Shown: positions 1-9,003, numbered from the stretch's first letter. The stretch: DNA of 64,000 nt from an uncultured Steroidobacter sp. (GCA_938008435.1 CALLKK010000001.1:62001-126000); one strand, 5' to 3'. Notes: generated from the letters alone by a model not told the origin. Numbers and translations: made by a program.

Positions 1-61
1 GCATGCGGCGCGCGAGCGCATCGTAACCAGGTGAGCGGCCGTGCGCTCTTAGCAGGTGGCG

Positions 62-355
62 TCAAGCAAGCAGCGGACGACCGGCGATCTGCTGAGCCGT
101 GAGCACGAGCTCGGCGGCAAGAAGCGCTTGTTCCTGACTTTGCGCGATTTCGGTGCGCTCGACGATGTCTGCGACGAGCTGGTGCCCGAAGGGTAGCGGT
201 ACGTTCTTGCAGTCGATGTAGCGCGTCTGCTTCTTGTCGACGAGGTAAAGGAGATGGCCGCCTGTGAGCGGCGAGGCAATATTGGCGTATTTGCGCACCT
301 CGATGTAGCCATCGGTGCCGAGGACGAACAGGCGTCCGTCGCCCCACGTATTGCT
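62..355 (-). pseudogene. C-terminal remnant of a Gfo/Idh/MocA-family oxidoreductase
   Basis: About 97 codons read like the end of a sugar/inositol dehydrogenase-type oxidoreductase: TWGDGRLFVLGTDGYIEVRK, then RYIDCKNVPLPFG and a helical tail ending in a TGA stop. Full family members have roughly 330-400 residues with an N-terminal Rossmann fold, which is absent here. The frame stays open upstream, but that part is arginine-rich shadow translation of the neighbouring FecR/DUF6600 gene. Family similarity begins exactly at the stop codon of that gene, so this looks like a deletion or recombination scar. There is no start codon or ribosome site, so it is probably not expressed as an enzyme. The family call rests on recalled motifs. 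Confidence 0.7.
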
Positions 356-2388
356 CAACGGTGACGATCGCCGCGGGGCAGACGCGCAGCACCGCCGTCG
401 CGCGGCGTATTTCCCCGCGGCGTTGCTTGGCGTTCTACGGGCTTCGGAGCAGGAGTGCGCACGGTATTCCCGCGATTGTTGCCGGGGTCGGACGAATCGA
501 CGCGCGCCGGCATGGTCGGGCGCGAAGCGGGTGCAACCGTTCCGGCACTGCGGCCGCGATTCTCGGTAGGACCGGTCAGCCGCGGCTCGCTGCGCGGCGA
601 GCTCGGAATCGTGCGACGCGGTGCGGTCGGGGTGACGGCTGGCGAGCGCTGCGGCGATGTCGAAGGCGCAAGCGACGGTCGCGGCACGGGCGCGCGTTCG
701 CTGCTGCGATCGTTGTCGCGCCTGTCGCGGCGGATCGGCTCGATGTTCGAACGTGTGCCGAGCGTGCTCTCGCGCGCCGGAAGAGACTCGATACGGCGGC
801 CTTGCGGCGCGAAGCTCTGACGCGTCACCTCCGGTGTCGCGCTGCGCGGTTGGCCGCGGCCGCGAGGATTGAAATCGCCGCGCTGCTTCGGCGGATCGCT
901 GAGCAGCGGTTCGCTGCGTCGACCGGTGTTGCCGTGGGTGAAACGGCGCTCGCTGTCGCCGCCGACGCGTGCGGCAGGCCGCACGTTTCGGCGATCGTCG
1001 AGACGATGAAGCTGCGGCGGCTGTCGGATCGATCCGGCGAGAATGCTCGCACGATCGGGCGTCAGCGCAGGCGGACGCGCCTGCGGGCGCCACTGGCTGA
1101 GCTCGCGCTCATCGACTCGGAGAATGCGTCCGAGCACCGGACGGCCACCGATGAAGCGACCGTGCTGCACGGCGGTGACGGCGCGCGGATGCGTGCGATA
1201 GCGGTAGTCGAAGTCGCGATGCCGTGCGCTGTAAACGGCAGTGAAGTGCGCGTGGTTGATGATGATGGTGTTCGACACATTGACGTGCCGGATGTAGCGC
1301 GGCGAATGCCGGTACGCCGGGATGTAGATCTCGCGCGGCGCGAGCGGAAACCAGCCGACGTTGCCGAACGACACGGAGACGCTCATGTGCGGGCTCCCGA
1401 GCCAGCCGACCAGTGCGGGCGCATACACGGGACGGTAGTGTTTCGGCCCCGGCACCCAGCACCATCGTTCGCGCACGTATGCCCAACGACCGTAGTGGAA
1501 CGGCGCGAATCCCCACGGCGCGTGATCCACCCAGGTCCAGCCCCACGGTGCAACCCATACCCAGCGACCGTCGCGGTACGGCGCCCAATCGAGTGCCACG
1601 TACCGCGGCCGCCAGACGTAGCCGTATTCGGGCTCGTGATGCCAATCGCCGTAAGGATCGAGGTCCTCGTAGCCCACGACATCTTGCGAGACGTATTCAG
1701 TGGAGCGTGCTTGAACGGCGCGCTGCTCGCGTTCCAGCGCCCAGCGCTCGAACTCGTTGCGCGGACCGAGCGGCTCGATTCGCACCGCCAAGGGCTCGAG
1801 GCCGGCGAAGATGCCGCGCTCCTCTGCGCGCACGAGCTGGGTGACGCCGTCGCCGAATGCTTCGGCTGCGCCATGCCGCGTCTCGACGATGGTGCGGTCC
1901 GTTTGCGAATCCACGGCGAGGTGATACTCGCCGGGCTCGCGTAGCTCGACCGCGACGTTCGGGGTTTCGATACGGATCTGCTCGTGTTCGGCGCGCCGGC
2001 GTACTTGGACGGTGAGCGCGCCTTCCGTCAGGCTCATGTGCATGCGCTCGTCGTCCAGGATGACGAAGCCGAAGCTCGTGCGCTCGTCGAGGTAGAGGGC
2101 GGCCGCGCCGACCTGGAGCTCGGCGCGCGCGCCGGACTCGGTCCACAGCCGATCGCCCGAGGTGAGCGGCCGATTGCGCAAGGCTTCGGCCCACTCGTCG
2201 GTCTCGGCAGGAGAGTGCAGCACTTCGCCGTCGAAATGGCTGAGGCGTGCGACGCGACCCGGCGGGTCGATGACATCGTGCTCGGCGGCTTCTTCCGCGG
2301 AGACGGTGCCGAGCGTCAGAAGCGCCAGCGCGAGCAGCGTCCACGCTCGCGCGAAGCGGCGCAGCAACAGACGTGCGGACATGCTCAT
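355..2388 (-). CDS. Secreted FecR-domain / DUF6600-type protein
   Basis: 677 residues. An N-terminal signal peptide (hydrophobic stretch about 14-30, ending near VSAEE) sends it to the periplasm or envelope. Residues about 45-175 resemble a FecR-like beta domain (GRVARLSHFDGEVLHSP, SGDRLWTESGARAEL). Residues about 245-400 are very rich in Trp and Tyr (WVWVAPWGWTWVDHAPWGF), typical of DUF6600 proteins. The last 250 residues are a low-complexity Arg/Pro/Ser tail, probably disordered. The start is supported by AGAGGAG upstream of ATG. Function is unknown; FecR-like domains often act in envelope signalling, but no sigma factor or receptor is adjacent. Its end abuts an oxidoreductase remnant. Confidence 0.85.
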   Translation of the reverse strand: MSMSARLLLRRFARAWTLLALALLTLGTVSAEEAAEHDVIDPPGRVARLSHFDGEVLHSPAETDEWAEALRNRPLTSGDRLWTESGARAELQVGAAALYLDERTSFGFVILDDERMHMSLTEGALTVQVRRRAEHEQIRIETPNVAVELREPGEYHLAVDSQTDRTIVETRHGAAEAFGDGVTQLVRAEERGIFAGLEPLAVRIEPLGPRNEFERWALEREQRAVQARSTEYVSQDVVGYEDLDPYGDWHHEPEYGYVWRPRYVALDWAPYRDGRWVWVAPWGWTWVDHAPWGFAPFHYGRWAYVRERWCWVPGPKHYRPVYAPALVGWLGSPHMSVSVSFGNVGWFPLAPREIYIPAYRHSPRYIRHVNVSNTIIINHAHFTAVYSARHRDFDYRYRTHPRAVTAVQHGRFIGGRPVLGRILRVDERELSQWRPQARPPALTPDRASILAGSIRQPPQLHRLDDRRNVRPAARVGGDSERRFTHGNTGRRSEPLLSDPPKQRGDFNPRGRGQPRSATPEVTRQSFAPQGRRIESLPARESTLGTRSNIEPIRRDRRDNDRSSERAPVPRPSLAPSTSPQRSPAVTPTAPRRTIPSSPRSEPRLTGPTENRGRSAGTVAPASRPTMPARVDSSDPGNNRGNTVRTPAPKPVERQATPRGNTPRDGGAARLPRGDRHR

Positions 2389-2623
2389 GGCGTGCTCCTC
2401 TGACCCTGCGTGCGATGCTCGGCCCGCGAGTCTGAATTCCGGGTGAACGGAACCGGCAGACTAGGTCAAGAATTCATCACAGCCCGTCCCCGAGGATACG
2501 CCTCCCGCCCGGCGAGGGCGATGCTGAGAGGCGCGTCGCGCGCCAGGACTCACATTCGAACTTTCGTTATGTCATGGCGTTGTGCTCGCACGCGGCGCCG
2601 ACGCCGCTCGCTCGAGGCCCACC

Positions 2624-3568
2624 ATGCACGCCGATGTCGCACCGGATTCGCACGCCAATCCGCCTCTCGATTGTCTCGTCGTCGGAGCAGGGCCAGCCGG
2701 ATTGACCGCTGCCATCTACCTCTTGCGTTATCGGCTCGACATCGCGCTCATCGACCGCGGCGGCAGCCGCGCGACGCTGATCCCGCGTTCTCACAACTAT
2801 CCCGGCTTTCCGGATGGTGTGCCCGGCACGGAGTTGCTCGCGCGCTTGCGCGAGCAGGTCACGCGCTACGGCGGTGAGGTCGTACGCGGCGAAGTCAGAG
2901 AGCTGACACGCCGCGCCGATGGCCACTTCACCGTCGATACGACGGTCGGGCGCCTCGTGGCACGCAAGGTGTTGCTTGCGACCGGGATCGAAGACAAGCA
3001 GCCGCCGTTACCGAACCTGCGTGAGCTCGTGCGCAAGGGGCATATTCGTCTTTGTCCCGTGTGCGATGGGTTCGAGGTCATCGACAAGGCCGTGTGCGTG
3101 CTCGGACCGCCGCAGCAGGCGGCGGCCAAGGCGCTCTTTCTGCGCTCGTTCACGCGACAGCTGACGGTGCTGTCGATCGCGGCGGGAGAGCAGTGCACGC
3201 CCGAGCAGCGCATGCGGCTTGCGGAGGCGGAAATCGAGTACGTGGACGCGCCGGTTACCGATGTCAGGGCGCACGACGAGGAGCTCGTCGCTTTACTCGC
3301 CGACGGGCGCGAGCTGCCCGTCGAGGTGCTGTACCCGGCACTTGGTTGCGAGGTGCGATCTCAGCTGGCGGCTCGTCTCGGCACGGAGTGTAACGAATCG
3401 GGCTACATCAAGACGGACGATCATCTTCGTACGAGCGTGCCGGGGCTCTATGCCGCAGGCGACGTAGTCAGCGATCTGAATCAAATCTGCGTCGCCACGG
3501 CGCACGCGGCGATTGCCGCCACGGATATCTACAACGCGTTACGCGCTGAAGAGCGACGCACGTTGTAA
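2624..3568 (+). CDS. Thioredoxin-reductase-like FAD/NAD(P)-dependent oxidoreductase
   Basis: About 314 residues from ATG 2624, which has GAGG 7 nt upstream; an earlier in-frame ATG at 2582 adds only an Arg-rich stretch. It carries an N-terminal FAD-binding GxGPAG motif (VVGAGPAGLTAAIYLLR), a CPVCDGFE motif at the position of the thioredoxin reductase redox CxxC, and a C-terminal FAD motif (VPGLYAAGDVVSDLNQICVA). Members reduce thioredoxin-like partners or act as ferredoxin/thioredoxin-type reductases using NADPH. The central NADPH-binding GxGxxA motif is degenerate (VLGPPQQAAAKA), so cofactor use may differ from classical TrxB. No thioredoxin gene is adjacent. Confidence 0.85.
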   Translation: MHADVAPDSHANPPLDCLVVGAGPAGLTAAIYLLRYRLDIALIDRGGSRATLIPRSHNYPGFPDGVPGTELLARLREQVTRYGGEVVRGEVRELTRRADGHFTVDTTVGRLVARKVLLATGIEDKQPPLPNLRELVRKGHIRLCPVCDGFEVIDKAVCVLGPPQQAAAKALFLRSFTRQLTVLSIAAGEQCTPEQRMRLAEAEIEYVDAPVTDVRAHDEELVALLADGRELPVEVLYPALGCEVRSQLAARLGTECNESGYIKTDDHLRTSVPGLYAAGDVVSDLNQICVATAHAAIAATDIYNALRAEERRTL

Positions 3569-3765
3569 AGCGTTTATGTCGCCGATCGCACGCAGCTTGC
3601 GGCGCGCGTGCAGCTTCTTTAGCGTCGGTTCGGACATGCCAGGAACCCCATGTCGATGCGATGCGTTGCCTTCGCGCTTTCGAGGCAAACGGGCCGCAGC
3701 GACGTGGCTCTTCGGAAAAACGTCTCGCGACGCGAGCGCGAGCAAGCAACGAGGGAAGACGCGAG

Positions 3766-4896
3766 ATGCAGATCTTTGTGACGGGCGCGACGGGATTCAT
3801 CGGTTCTCATTTCGTGGAATGCGCTCTCGCGGCCGGACATACCGTCGTCGGTCTGTATCGTTCCGAGTCTGCCAGGCATAAGGCGATTGCCGATCGCTTG
3901 CGCCATCTCGGTGCGACACTACATCGCGGCGACCTGCTCGAACCGGCGACATTCGCCCGCCATCTCGAAGGTGCCGATTGCGTATGTCATTTCGCTGCTG
4001 CGTTCCGCGAGGCCGAGGCGGATGAAGTGTTCTTCGAACGCATCAATGTCCGCGGTACGATCAATGTGCTGCAGGCGGCCGTGCGTGCCAAGGTGCGTCG
4101 TTTCGTCCACTGCAGTACGGCCGGCATCCATGGCCAACGCAGCAGCGAGCTGATCGACGAGCATGCGCCGCTCGATCCTTGGAACGTCTACGAACGAAGC
4201 AAGGCGGCGGCCGAGCAACAGCTCGTCACGCTCGCAGCGGAGGCCGGCATGGAGTACGTCATTCTGCGTCCGACCGCCGTTTACGGGCCGGGCGATGAGC
4301 GTTTGGCCAAGCTGTTCCGCTCCGTGGCCAAAGGCCGCTTTCCATTGTTCGGGTCCGGTCAAGGCTGCCGTCACATGGTCTACGTCACCGATCTGGCGGA
4401 CGCGTTCCTGCGGGCGTGCACCGTGCCTGGTGCAGCCAACCAAGCATTCATCATCGCCGGTCCCGAAGCGGTACCGCTGCGACAGATGCTGCGCATGCTC
4501 GCGCATGCGGCGGCACGCAAGTCGTTCGGCCCGCGACTGCCGCTCAAACCGATGCTATGGCTGGCCGGCGTGATTGAAGATCTGTGCAGCCGTGTCGGCA
4601 TCTCGCCGCCCATCTATCGGCGCCGCATGGACTTCTATCTGAACGATGCGGTGTTCAGCTGGCATCGGGCACGCACTGTGCTCGGTTGGACACCGAAGGT
4701 GGGCTTGCAGGAAGGGTTCGCGATGACCATGCGAGCAATGCTCGCGTCATCGGAATGGGAGTCGTCCGCCGCGACGAACGACGCCGACTCGAAACGCCTG
4801 CCTTCGCGCTCGCGTCCGGCTGCGCGCGACGTGGTTGCCGTGACGCTCTCGATCATGTCGGGCGCATTATCGGCTGCGGTATTCGACGCCGTATAG
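3766..4896 (+). CDS. NAD-dependent epimerase/dehydratase (extended SDR)
   Basis: 376 residues starting at ATG 3766, preceded by GAGGGA at 9-nt spacing; this start is preferred over 3661. The N-terminus has the Rossmann glycine motif TGATGFIGSHF, and the extended-SDR catalytic YxxxK is visible as YERSK after the Ser-containing HCSTAGIHG strand. Such enzymes epimerise, reduce or dehydrate nucleotide sugars or steroid-like substrates. The sequence is closest in flavour to 3-beta-HSD/sterol-type or dTDP-sugar epimerases, but the substrate cannot be read. The C-terminal about 20 residues are hydrophobic and could be a membrane tail. It stands alone, with no sugar-biosynthesis neighbours. Confidence 0.85.
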   Translation: MQIFVTGATGFIGSHFVECALAAGHTVVGLYRSESARHKAIADRLRHLGATLHRGDLLEPATFARHLEGADCVCHFAAAFREAEADEVFFERINVRGTINVLQAAVRAKVRRFVHCSTAGIHGQRSSELIDEHAPLDPWNVYERSKAAAEQQLVTLAAEAGMEYVILRPTAVYGPGDERLAKLFRSVAKGRFPLFGSGQGCRHMVYVTDLADAFLRACTVPGAANQAFIIAGPEAVPLRQMLRMLAHAAARKSFGPRLPLKPMLWLAGVIEDLCSRVGISPPIYRRRMDFYLNDAVFSWHRARTVLGWTPKVGLQEGFAMTMRAMLASSEWESSAATNDADSKRLPSRSRPAARDVVAVTLSIMSGALSAAVFDAV

Positions 4897-4907
4897 GAGC
4901 GGTTGCC

Positions 4908-5108
4908 TCAGCGATAGCCGAGCAGTCGCGCCGGCAGGAACAGCAAAGCCTTGATGAAGGCGAACACAGCGCCGATCGCGATACCGAGCAGGTGAAACAC
5001 GACGGCGAGCGGCACGAGGATCGGCGTGAGCACCAGGAGCAGTAGCGCCAGCGGCCAGCACACCGCAAGCAGCAAACACCAGAGCACGGCAAAGATCAGA
5101 AATCGCAT
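4908..5108 (-). CDS. Small integral membrane protein
   Basis: A 66-residue, very hydrophobic protein with two or three transmembrane stretches (residues about 4-38 and 40-60) and a basic C-terminus ending ARLLGYR. GGGAGG lies about 10 nt before its ATG. It is convergent with the epimerase gene, 11 bp away, and divergent from gluconokinase. I do not recognise a family. Small size, clean membrane profile and ribosome site argue that it is real. Confidence 0.7.
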   Translation of the reverse strand: MRFLIFAVLWCLLLAVCWPLALLLLVLTPILVPLAVVFHLLGIAIGAVFAFIKALLFLPARLLGYR

Positions 5109-5202
5109 CGAACGGCCCTCCCATTTGCGACTTGAGACGCGCCCGCCATCCGCAGGGTTGCGCGCTGGATAGAGAGAGCTCGGCGTTTGCTATCATCGCC
5201 GC

Positions 5203-5706
5203 ATGACGGCATTCATTCTCATGGGCGTGGCGGGCTCTGGAAAAACGACCGTCGGCAAGCGCGTTGCCGAGACGCTGGGTCTGCCGTTCTTCGAGGGGGA
5301 CGATTTTCATCCGCCGGAAAACGTGGCGAAGATGTCGTCCGGCATTCCGCTGACGGATGCGGACCGTGTCCCATGGATCGATGCGCTCGTGGGCGCGCTC
5401 AATGCCAAGCAAAGTGCCGATGCCGTGGTGGCGTGCTCCGCGTTGTCGCGTTTCGTACGGCAACACATCCGCAATACGCTCAAAGAGCCCGCGACCTTTA
5501 TTTGGCTGACGGGCAGCCCAGAGGTCATCGAGGAGCGGCTGCGTAACCGCGGAGCGCACTATATGAAGGCGGGCATGCTCGCGAGTCAGCTCGCCGCGCT
5601 GCAGCCGCCGAGCAGCGCGCATCAGGTCAGTGTGGAGCAACCTGTCGCCCAGGTGGTCGAGCAGGTCTTGGCCATTATTTCGAGCGTCCGCGCGGCAGCG
5701 AGCTGA
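5203..5706 (+). CDS. gntK: Gluconokinase
   Basis: 167 residues. It phosphorylates D-gluconate to 6-phosphogluconate with ATP, feeding the Entner-Doudoroff or pentose phosphate pathway. The Walker A loop GVAGSGKTT is at residues 8-16, followed by the family signature FFEGDDFHPPENVAKMSSGIPLTDADR. Length fits the small cytosolic gluconokinase family. No gluconate permease or dehydratase is next to it. No clear Shine-Dalgarno sequence precedes the ATG. A long inverted repeat overlaps the stop codon. Confidence 0.93.
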   Translation: MTAFILMGVAGSGKTTVGKRVAETLGLPFFEGDDFHPPENVAKMSSGIPLTDADRVPWIDALVGALNAKQSADAVVACSALSRFVRQHIRNTLKEPATFIWLTGSPEVIEERLRNRGAHYMKAGMLASQLAALQPPSSAHQVSVEQPVAQVVEQVLAIISSVRAAAS

Positions 5707-5721
5707 CGCTCACTGCCGCGC
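5690..5721 (+). terminator. Inverted repeat overlapping the gntK stop codon
   Basis: GCGCGGCAG and CTGCCGCGC pair across the gntK stop, and the stem extends inward to 13-14 bp with one mismatch. There is no run of T after it, so it may be a stability hairpin or a weak terminator between gntK and the convergent DUF3618 gene. Confidence 0.5.
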
Positions 5722-5744
5722 GCATTCATCTTCTCGCCCTTGCC

Positions 5745-6572
5745 TCACGCTCTTCCGCTCAGCGGCGAGTTGGGCGTCGTGCCCGGGGAGCGCGTGCTCG
5801 TTTCGCCACCCTCGGACTCTGACTTCAGTGCGTCGCGAACGTGCTCGTACTGCTCTTCTCCGAGCGCTTGCGCTTTGGACAACGTGCGATCCCGTGCCGT
5901 GCCGAGCACTCGGTTCTCGTACTGCGTCGCGGGCAGCAGCGTCCCGATGAGCGCGCCGACTGCTACGGCGAGCGCGCCTGCGACGAACGGTTGCTCGTCG
6001 ATCATGGAGTACACCCGCTCTTGAGCATAGTGCGCGCGTTGCCGAGCCGAGTCGGTGGCCGCGTGCAGACGTTCGGACAGATGTCCGCCACGGCGCGTCC
6101 GTGTGCCGAACTCGCCGCTTAGATATTCATCGTCATAGCTACTGTCGCTTTCTGCGCTCAGCGAGTCGAAGCGTTCGCGCGCCGCTTCTGCCGCGGACCG
6201 CCAATGCTCGCGGGCGCGCGCGGCGGTATCGTCCAGCTTCTGACCTACGCGTGAGCGCGCAAAGCGCGACCGCAAGTCGTAACCTGGGGGCTGGCGCCTG
6301 TTGTAGCTCGTTGCGACGAGCCAAGTGATGCCGGCGAGCGTCAGCGCGATCGGAAGGGGATTGGTTCTCATGGTGGCTCCTATAGTTTGTCTGAGCTCGC
6401 CGCCGTGCTCACGCAGATAGCCGAGCGAGCGATCGATCAATTGGTCGGGGGCGAACTTGCGTTCCAAGGCGCCGAGCGTGCGATCCATGTCGGCGCGGAT
6501 CTCGTCCGCGCGTCGTTCGAGATCCTGCGGGTCGGTGCCGGCAGCGTTGCGATCGGATGGCATGGCGCACAT
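5745..6572 (-). CDS. DUF3618-type membrane protein
   Basis: 275 residues from ATG 6572, chosen because AAGGAG lies 8 nt upstream and the start sits next to the stop of the preceding gene. The N-terminal region (DLERRADEIRADMDRTLGALERKFAPDQLIDRSL, residues about 15-48) is the DUF3618 helix. Two hydrophobic segments follow (about 70-87, and FVAGALAVAVGALIGTLLP), joined by a long charged helical region. It is the third gene of a minus-strand operon with a holin-like and a helical membrane protein. This trio is common in proteobacteria near envelope or osmotic-stress loci. The molecular role is unknown. Confidence 0.82.
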   Translation of the reverse strand: MCAMPSDRNAAGTDPQDLERRADEIRADMDRTLGALERKFAPDQLIDRSLGYLREHGGELRQTIGATMRTNPLPIALTLAGITWLVATSYNRRQPPGYDLRSRFARSRVGQKLDDTAARAREHWRSAAEAARERFDSLSAESDSSYDDEYLSGEFGTRTRRGGHLSERLHAATDSARQRAHYAQERVYSMIDEQPFVAGALAVAVGALIGTLLPATQYENRVLGTARDRTLSKAQALGEEQYEHVRDALKSESEGGETSTRSPGTTPNSPLSGRA

Positions 6573-6573
6573 G

Positions 6574-6990
6574 TCAGGTTCTCCTTGCGACCACTTGCGC
6601 ATCCCGCCGCAACGACTGCTGCGTGCGCTCCATCGACAAGTTGTCCGACTTGAGCTTGCCTTTCGCGGATTGGAGCATCACCAAGCCGACGACGCCGAGC
6701 ACGACGCCGACGACGAGCGCGGCCAACCAAGGCTCGAGGACCTTCGCCAAGCCGAGAATCGCAGCGGCCACCAGCGCGAGCCCGCCGGCAAACAGCACGG
6801 CGGCACCGGCCGCCAGGCCGGCGATGCCGACCTTGACGCTGATGACGGCGCGCGAGAGCTCGGCTTTCGCGAGCGCCAGCTCGTTGCGAAAGAGCGCGGC
6901 AAGATCGTTGACGAAACGGCTGATGAGATGGCCGGCCGAGTCCTGCTCTGGCGTGTGTGTGCGAGCAGAAGTGGAATAATCGGTCGCCAT
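6574..6990 (-). CDS. Phage-holin-superfamily (holin 3_6-like) membrane protein
   Basis: 138 residues. An amphipathic N-terminal half (LISRFVNDLAALFRNELALAKAELSR) precedes two strong transmembrane helices (about 50-80 and 85-110) and a basic tail. This is the layout of the putative Actinobacterial/proteobacterial Holin-X, holin superfamily III group. Despite the name, such proteins in this context are chromosomal envelope proteins; no phage genes are nearby. It lies between the DUF3618 gene and the upstream helical protein, with tight spacing that suggests translational coupling. Confidence 0.82.
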   Translation of the reverse strand: MATDYSTSARTHTPEQDSAGHLISRFVNDLAALFRNELALAKAELSRAVISVKVGIAGLAAGAAVLFAGGLALVAAAILGLAKVLEPWLAALVVGVVLGVVGLVMLQSAKGKLKSDNLSMERTQQSLRRDAQVVARRT

Positions 6991-6992
6991 GA

Positions 6993-7529
6993 TCAGCCTC
7001 CGTTCGTGCGCGAGCCCGAGAAGCCCTCACGCCCGCGCGGTCCAGCACCTTGGGTGTAGGAAGAAGGCTCCAGCTCCGAGTGCAGGTCTTGCTCGCGCTG
7101 CGCATCGTCGAATCCGGAAGTGCCGTAACTTTCGTAGCCGCTCGCGATGTCGTACCTGGCAGATCGCGGGTCGTCGCCGGAGGCTTTTAGGAAGCGCGAT
7201 AACGCGAATCCAACCGCCACACCGCCGAGCAGGTAGAGGGCGGGATTGCGCCGAGCGAGCTCGCGCGTGTCGTTCACGAGATCTTCCATGTTGCCCTCGC
7301 GCAGGCGGTTCGCGAAGCGGCTCACCGTCGAGGCGAATTGACCTGCATAGTTGGCCAAAGTCGGTTGGGCGTCGTGCAGCTCGGCGCCGGCGCGCGAGAG
7401 GGCTTGGGCGACCTGATCGATCTGATCCGCCGCAGAACGTTTCGTGCTCTCGATCTTCTGGCGGCCGTCTTGTTTGATGCGATCGGTGATGCCGCCTTTC
7501 GCGGCAGAGGGTCGTTCGTGCGTGGCCAT
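6993..7529 (-). CDS. Helical membrane-associated protein, first gene of the holin/DUF3618 operon
   Basis: 178 residues from ATG 7529, which has CAGGAG 5-6 nt upstream; the 7598 start would add an Arg-rich stretch. A long amphipathic helical region (residues 10-95) precedes one transmembrane helix (PALYLLGGVAVGFALSRFLKAS) and a Ser/Gly/Glu-rich tail. The arrangement resembles nutrient-deprivation-induced or YtxH/ElaB-like proteins, but I cannot name the family. It ends 3 bp before the holin-like gene, so the three genes form one transcription unit. Confidence 0.78.
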   Translation of the reverse strand: MATHERPSAAKGGITDRIKQDGRQKIESTKRSAADQIDQVAQALSRAGAELHDAQPTLANYAGQFASTVSRFANRLREGNMEDLVNDTRELARRNPALYLLGGVAVGFALSRFLKASGDDPRSARYDIASGYESYGTSGFDDAQREQDLHSELEPSSYTQGAGPRGREGFSGSRTNGG

Positions 7530-7755
7530 GGCTGCTCCTGCATTAAATCGAGGATTGCGAGTAGCTCGTCGTCCCGCGGCCGAGCGCGAGCGCGGCATTC
7601 GGTCGGAGCTGCGTAACGCTGATACAACGGTGCGTGCGCGCGGAAAGTTGCACGCAATCAGCGGAAGATGCGGCGCGTGCGCATGCCGCGACGCGGCGTG
7701 CGCTGCGTCGCGCGATTGCGGAGGCGATGTAGGCCGCCGCCGATAGCGACGCCGG

Positions 7756-8355
7756 CTATCGGTGCCTGATCAGTTGATAGGTCAAATGCTGCTTCACGGC
7801 AGGCCACTCGCTGGCGATGATGCTGTAGACGCAAGTGTCGCGCAGCGAGCCGTCGGGCAGCACTCGATGATTGCGGAGAATTCCGTCGAGCTTGGCGCCC
7901 AAGCGCTCGATGGCTTTGCGGCTCTGAAAGTTGAAGAAATGCGTGCGGAACTCGACCGCGACGCATTGCAGCTGCTCGAAGGCATGTGTGAGCAGCATCA
8001 GCTTGCATTCGGTGTTGAGTGCGGTGCGCTGTACGCTCTTGCGATACCAAGTCGAGCCGATCTCGAGCCGCCGATTCGGCGCATCGATGTTCATGTAGGT
8101 GGTCATGCCGACCGCGCGTCCGCCGTCTTCGAGCACCGTGAACGGCAGCATCGAGCCGGCGCGCTGCAAGGCGAGACGTCGCTCGATTTCGGTGGCGACT
8201 TCTTCAGGGCGGGGTATCGACGTGTACCAGAGCTCCCACAGGGCGCCGTCGCGCACGGCTTCAACCAGCTCGTCGTGATGGTCGTGCGAGAGCGGCACCA
8301 GGGAGGCGTGCTCGCCCCGAAGCGTGACAGGGTGAACCCAGGAGGAAGTAGCCAT
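7756..8355 (-). CDS. GNAT-family N-acetyltransferase (RimJ/RimL type)
   Basis: 199 residues. The pattern LEIGSTWYRKSVQRTALNTECKLMLLTHAFE-(L)QCVAVEFRTHFFN-SRKAIERLGAKLDGILRNHRVLPDG (quoted in pieces) is the RimJ/RimL-like acetyltransferase core. The Q/RxxGxxG/A-type acetyl-CoA loop is replaced by KSVQRTALN, which is common in this subgroup. Such enzymes acetylate amino groups of ribosomal proteins, antibiotics or small molecules; the substrate is unknown. It is cytosolic and monocistronic. No convincing ribosome site precedes the ATG. Confidence 0.88.
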   Translation of the reverse strand: MATSSWVHPVTLRGEHASLVPLSHDHHDELVEAVRDGALWELWYTSIPRPEEVATEIERRLALQRAGSMLPFTVLEDGGRAVGMTTYMNIDAPNRRLEIGSTWYRKSVQRTALNTECKLMLLTHAFEQLQCVAVEFRTHFFNFQSRKAIERLGAKLDGILRNHRVLPDGSLRDTCVYSIIASEWPAVKQHLTYQLIRHR

Positions 8356-8662
8356 CGGACTGTTGCGGCGGTGGTGTCTACAGGTGGGTGAATTTTGCCC
8401 GATACGAATGCTTTGAGCTCGAGGAAGGCCCCTGCCTCATTCTCGGTGCAACGTCGTGCTTGCGCCGCTGGCCAGCCTTCTCGTCATGAGGCTTTGGCCG
8501 AGCTCAGGCGCGGTCGGCTTTCTAGCGTGCCGAAGCGCATGGAGCAGGAATTGCACGCCAGGTGTCTCGACTCACGGCGGGTGCCGAGGGCGTTCAAACA
8601 GCAGTTGTGTATGCTGATTGCGGCAGGATTGGCGCGCATGTCGGCGCGCAAGGAGGCGGAGC
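8356..8662. other. Intergenic region between divergent GNAT and ABM genes
   Basis: 307 bp. The plus-strand frame here translates to composition typical of shadow sequence and shows no family motif. It presumably holds the two divergent promoters; I could not assign boxes with confidence. Confidence 0.4.
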
Positions 8663-8971
8663 GTGGTCCCAGAGATCATTCGTTACCGGATCCCGGCAGA
8701 GGAGGCGTCTCGATTCATCCACGCCTATGACCAGGCCGGAGCCGTGCTGAAGGAGTCGCCCAACTGTCTCGGTTACGAGCTATTGCGCTCGGTCAAGGAT
8801 CCGGAGTCGTTCTTGCTCACCATTCACTGGGATTCGGCGGAAGGGCACTTGAACGGCTTTCGTCGCTCGCCGCTCTTCGGGAGATTCTTCGCGCTCGTCA
8901 AGCCGTACGTCGAGAACATCCTCGAAATTGAGCACTACGAGGCGACGAACGTACAGTGGCGCCGCGGATGA
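8663..8971 (+). CDS. Antibiotic biosynthesis monooxygenase (ABM)-domain protein
   Basis: 102 residues starting at GTG 8663, supported by AGGAGG 6 nt upstream; the upstream in-frame ATG gives an unlikely Arg-rich extension. The sequence VPEIIRYRIP...FIHAYDQAGAVLKESPNCLGYELLRSVKDPESFLLTIHWDSAEGHLNGFRRSPLF (read in segments) is the dimeric ferredoxin-like ABM fold, with the typical SPxCLGYEL and HxxGFRxSP signatures. Such proteins are small cofactor-free oxygenases or haem-degrading enzymes; the role here is unknown. Confidence 0.85.
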   Translation: MVPEIIRYRIPAEEASRFIHAYDQAGAVLKESPNCLGYELLRSVKDPESFLLTIHWDSAEGHLNGFRRSPLFGRFFALVKPYVENILEIEHYEATNVQWRRG

Positions 8972-9003
8972 TGCACGCCTTCGGCTACCGGCGGTGGAAG
9001 AAG

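Noticed and set aside
355..1093. Upstream extension of the oxidoreductase remnant frame
   Set aside because: It is the shifted translation of the Arg/Pro-rich tail of the DUF6600-type gene and shows no oxidoreductase similarity.
6574..6990. Possible prophage suggested by a holin-superfamily protein
   Set aside because: Neighbours are DUF3618 and a helical membrane protein, a common chromosomal operon; no other phage genes are present.
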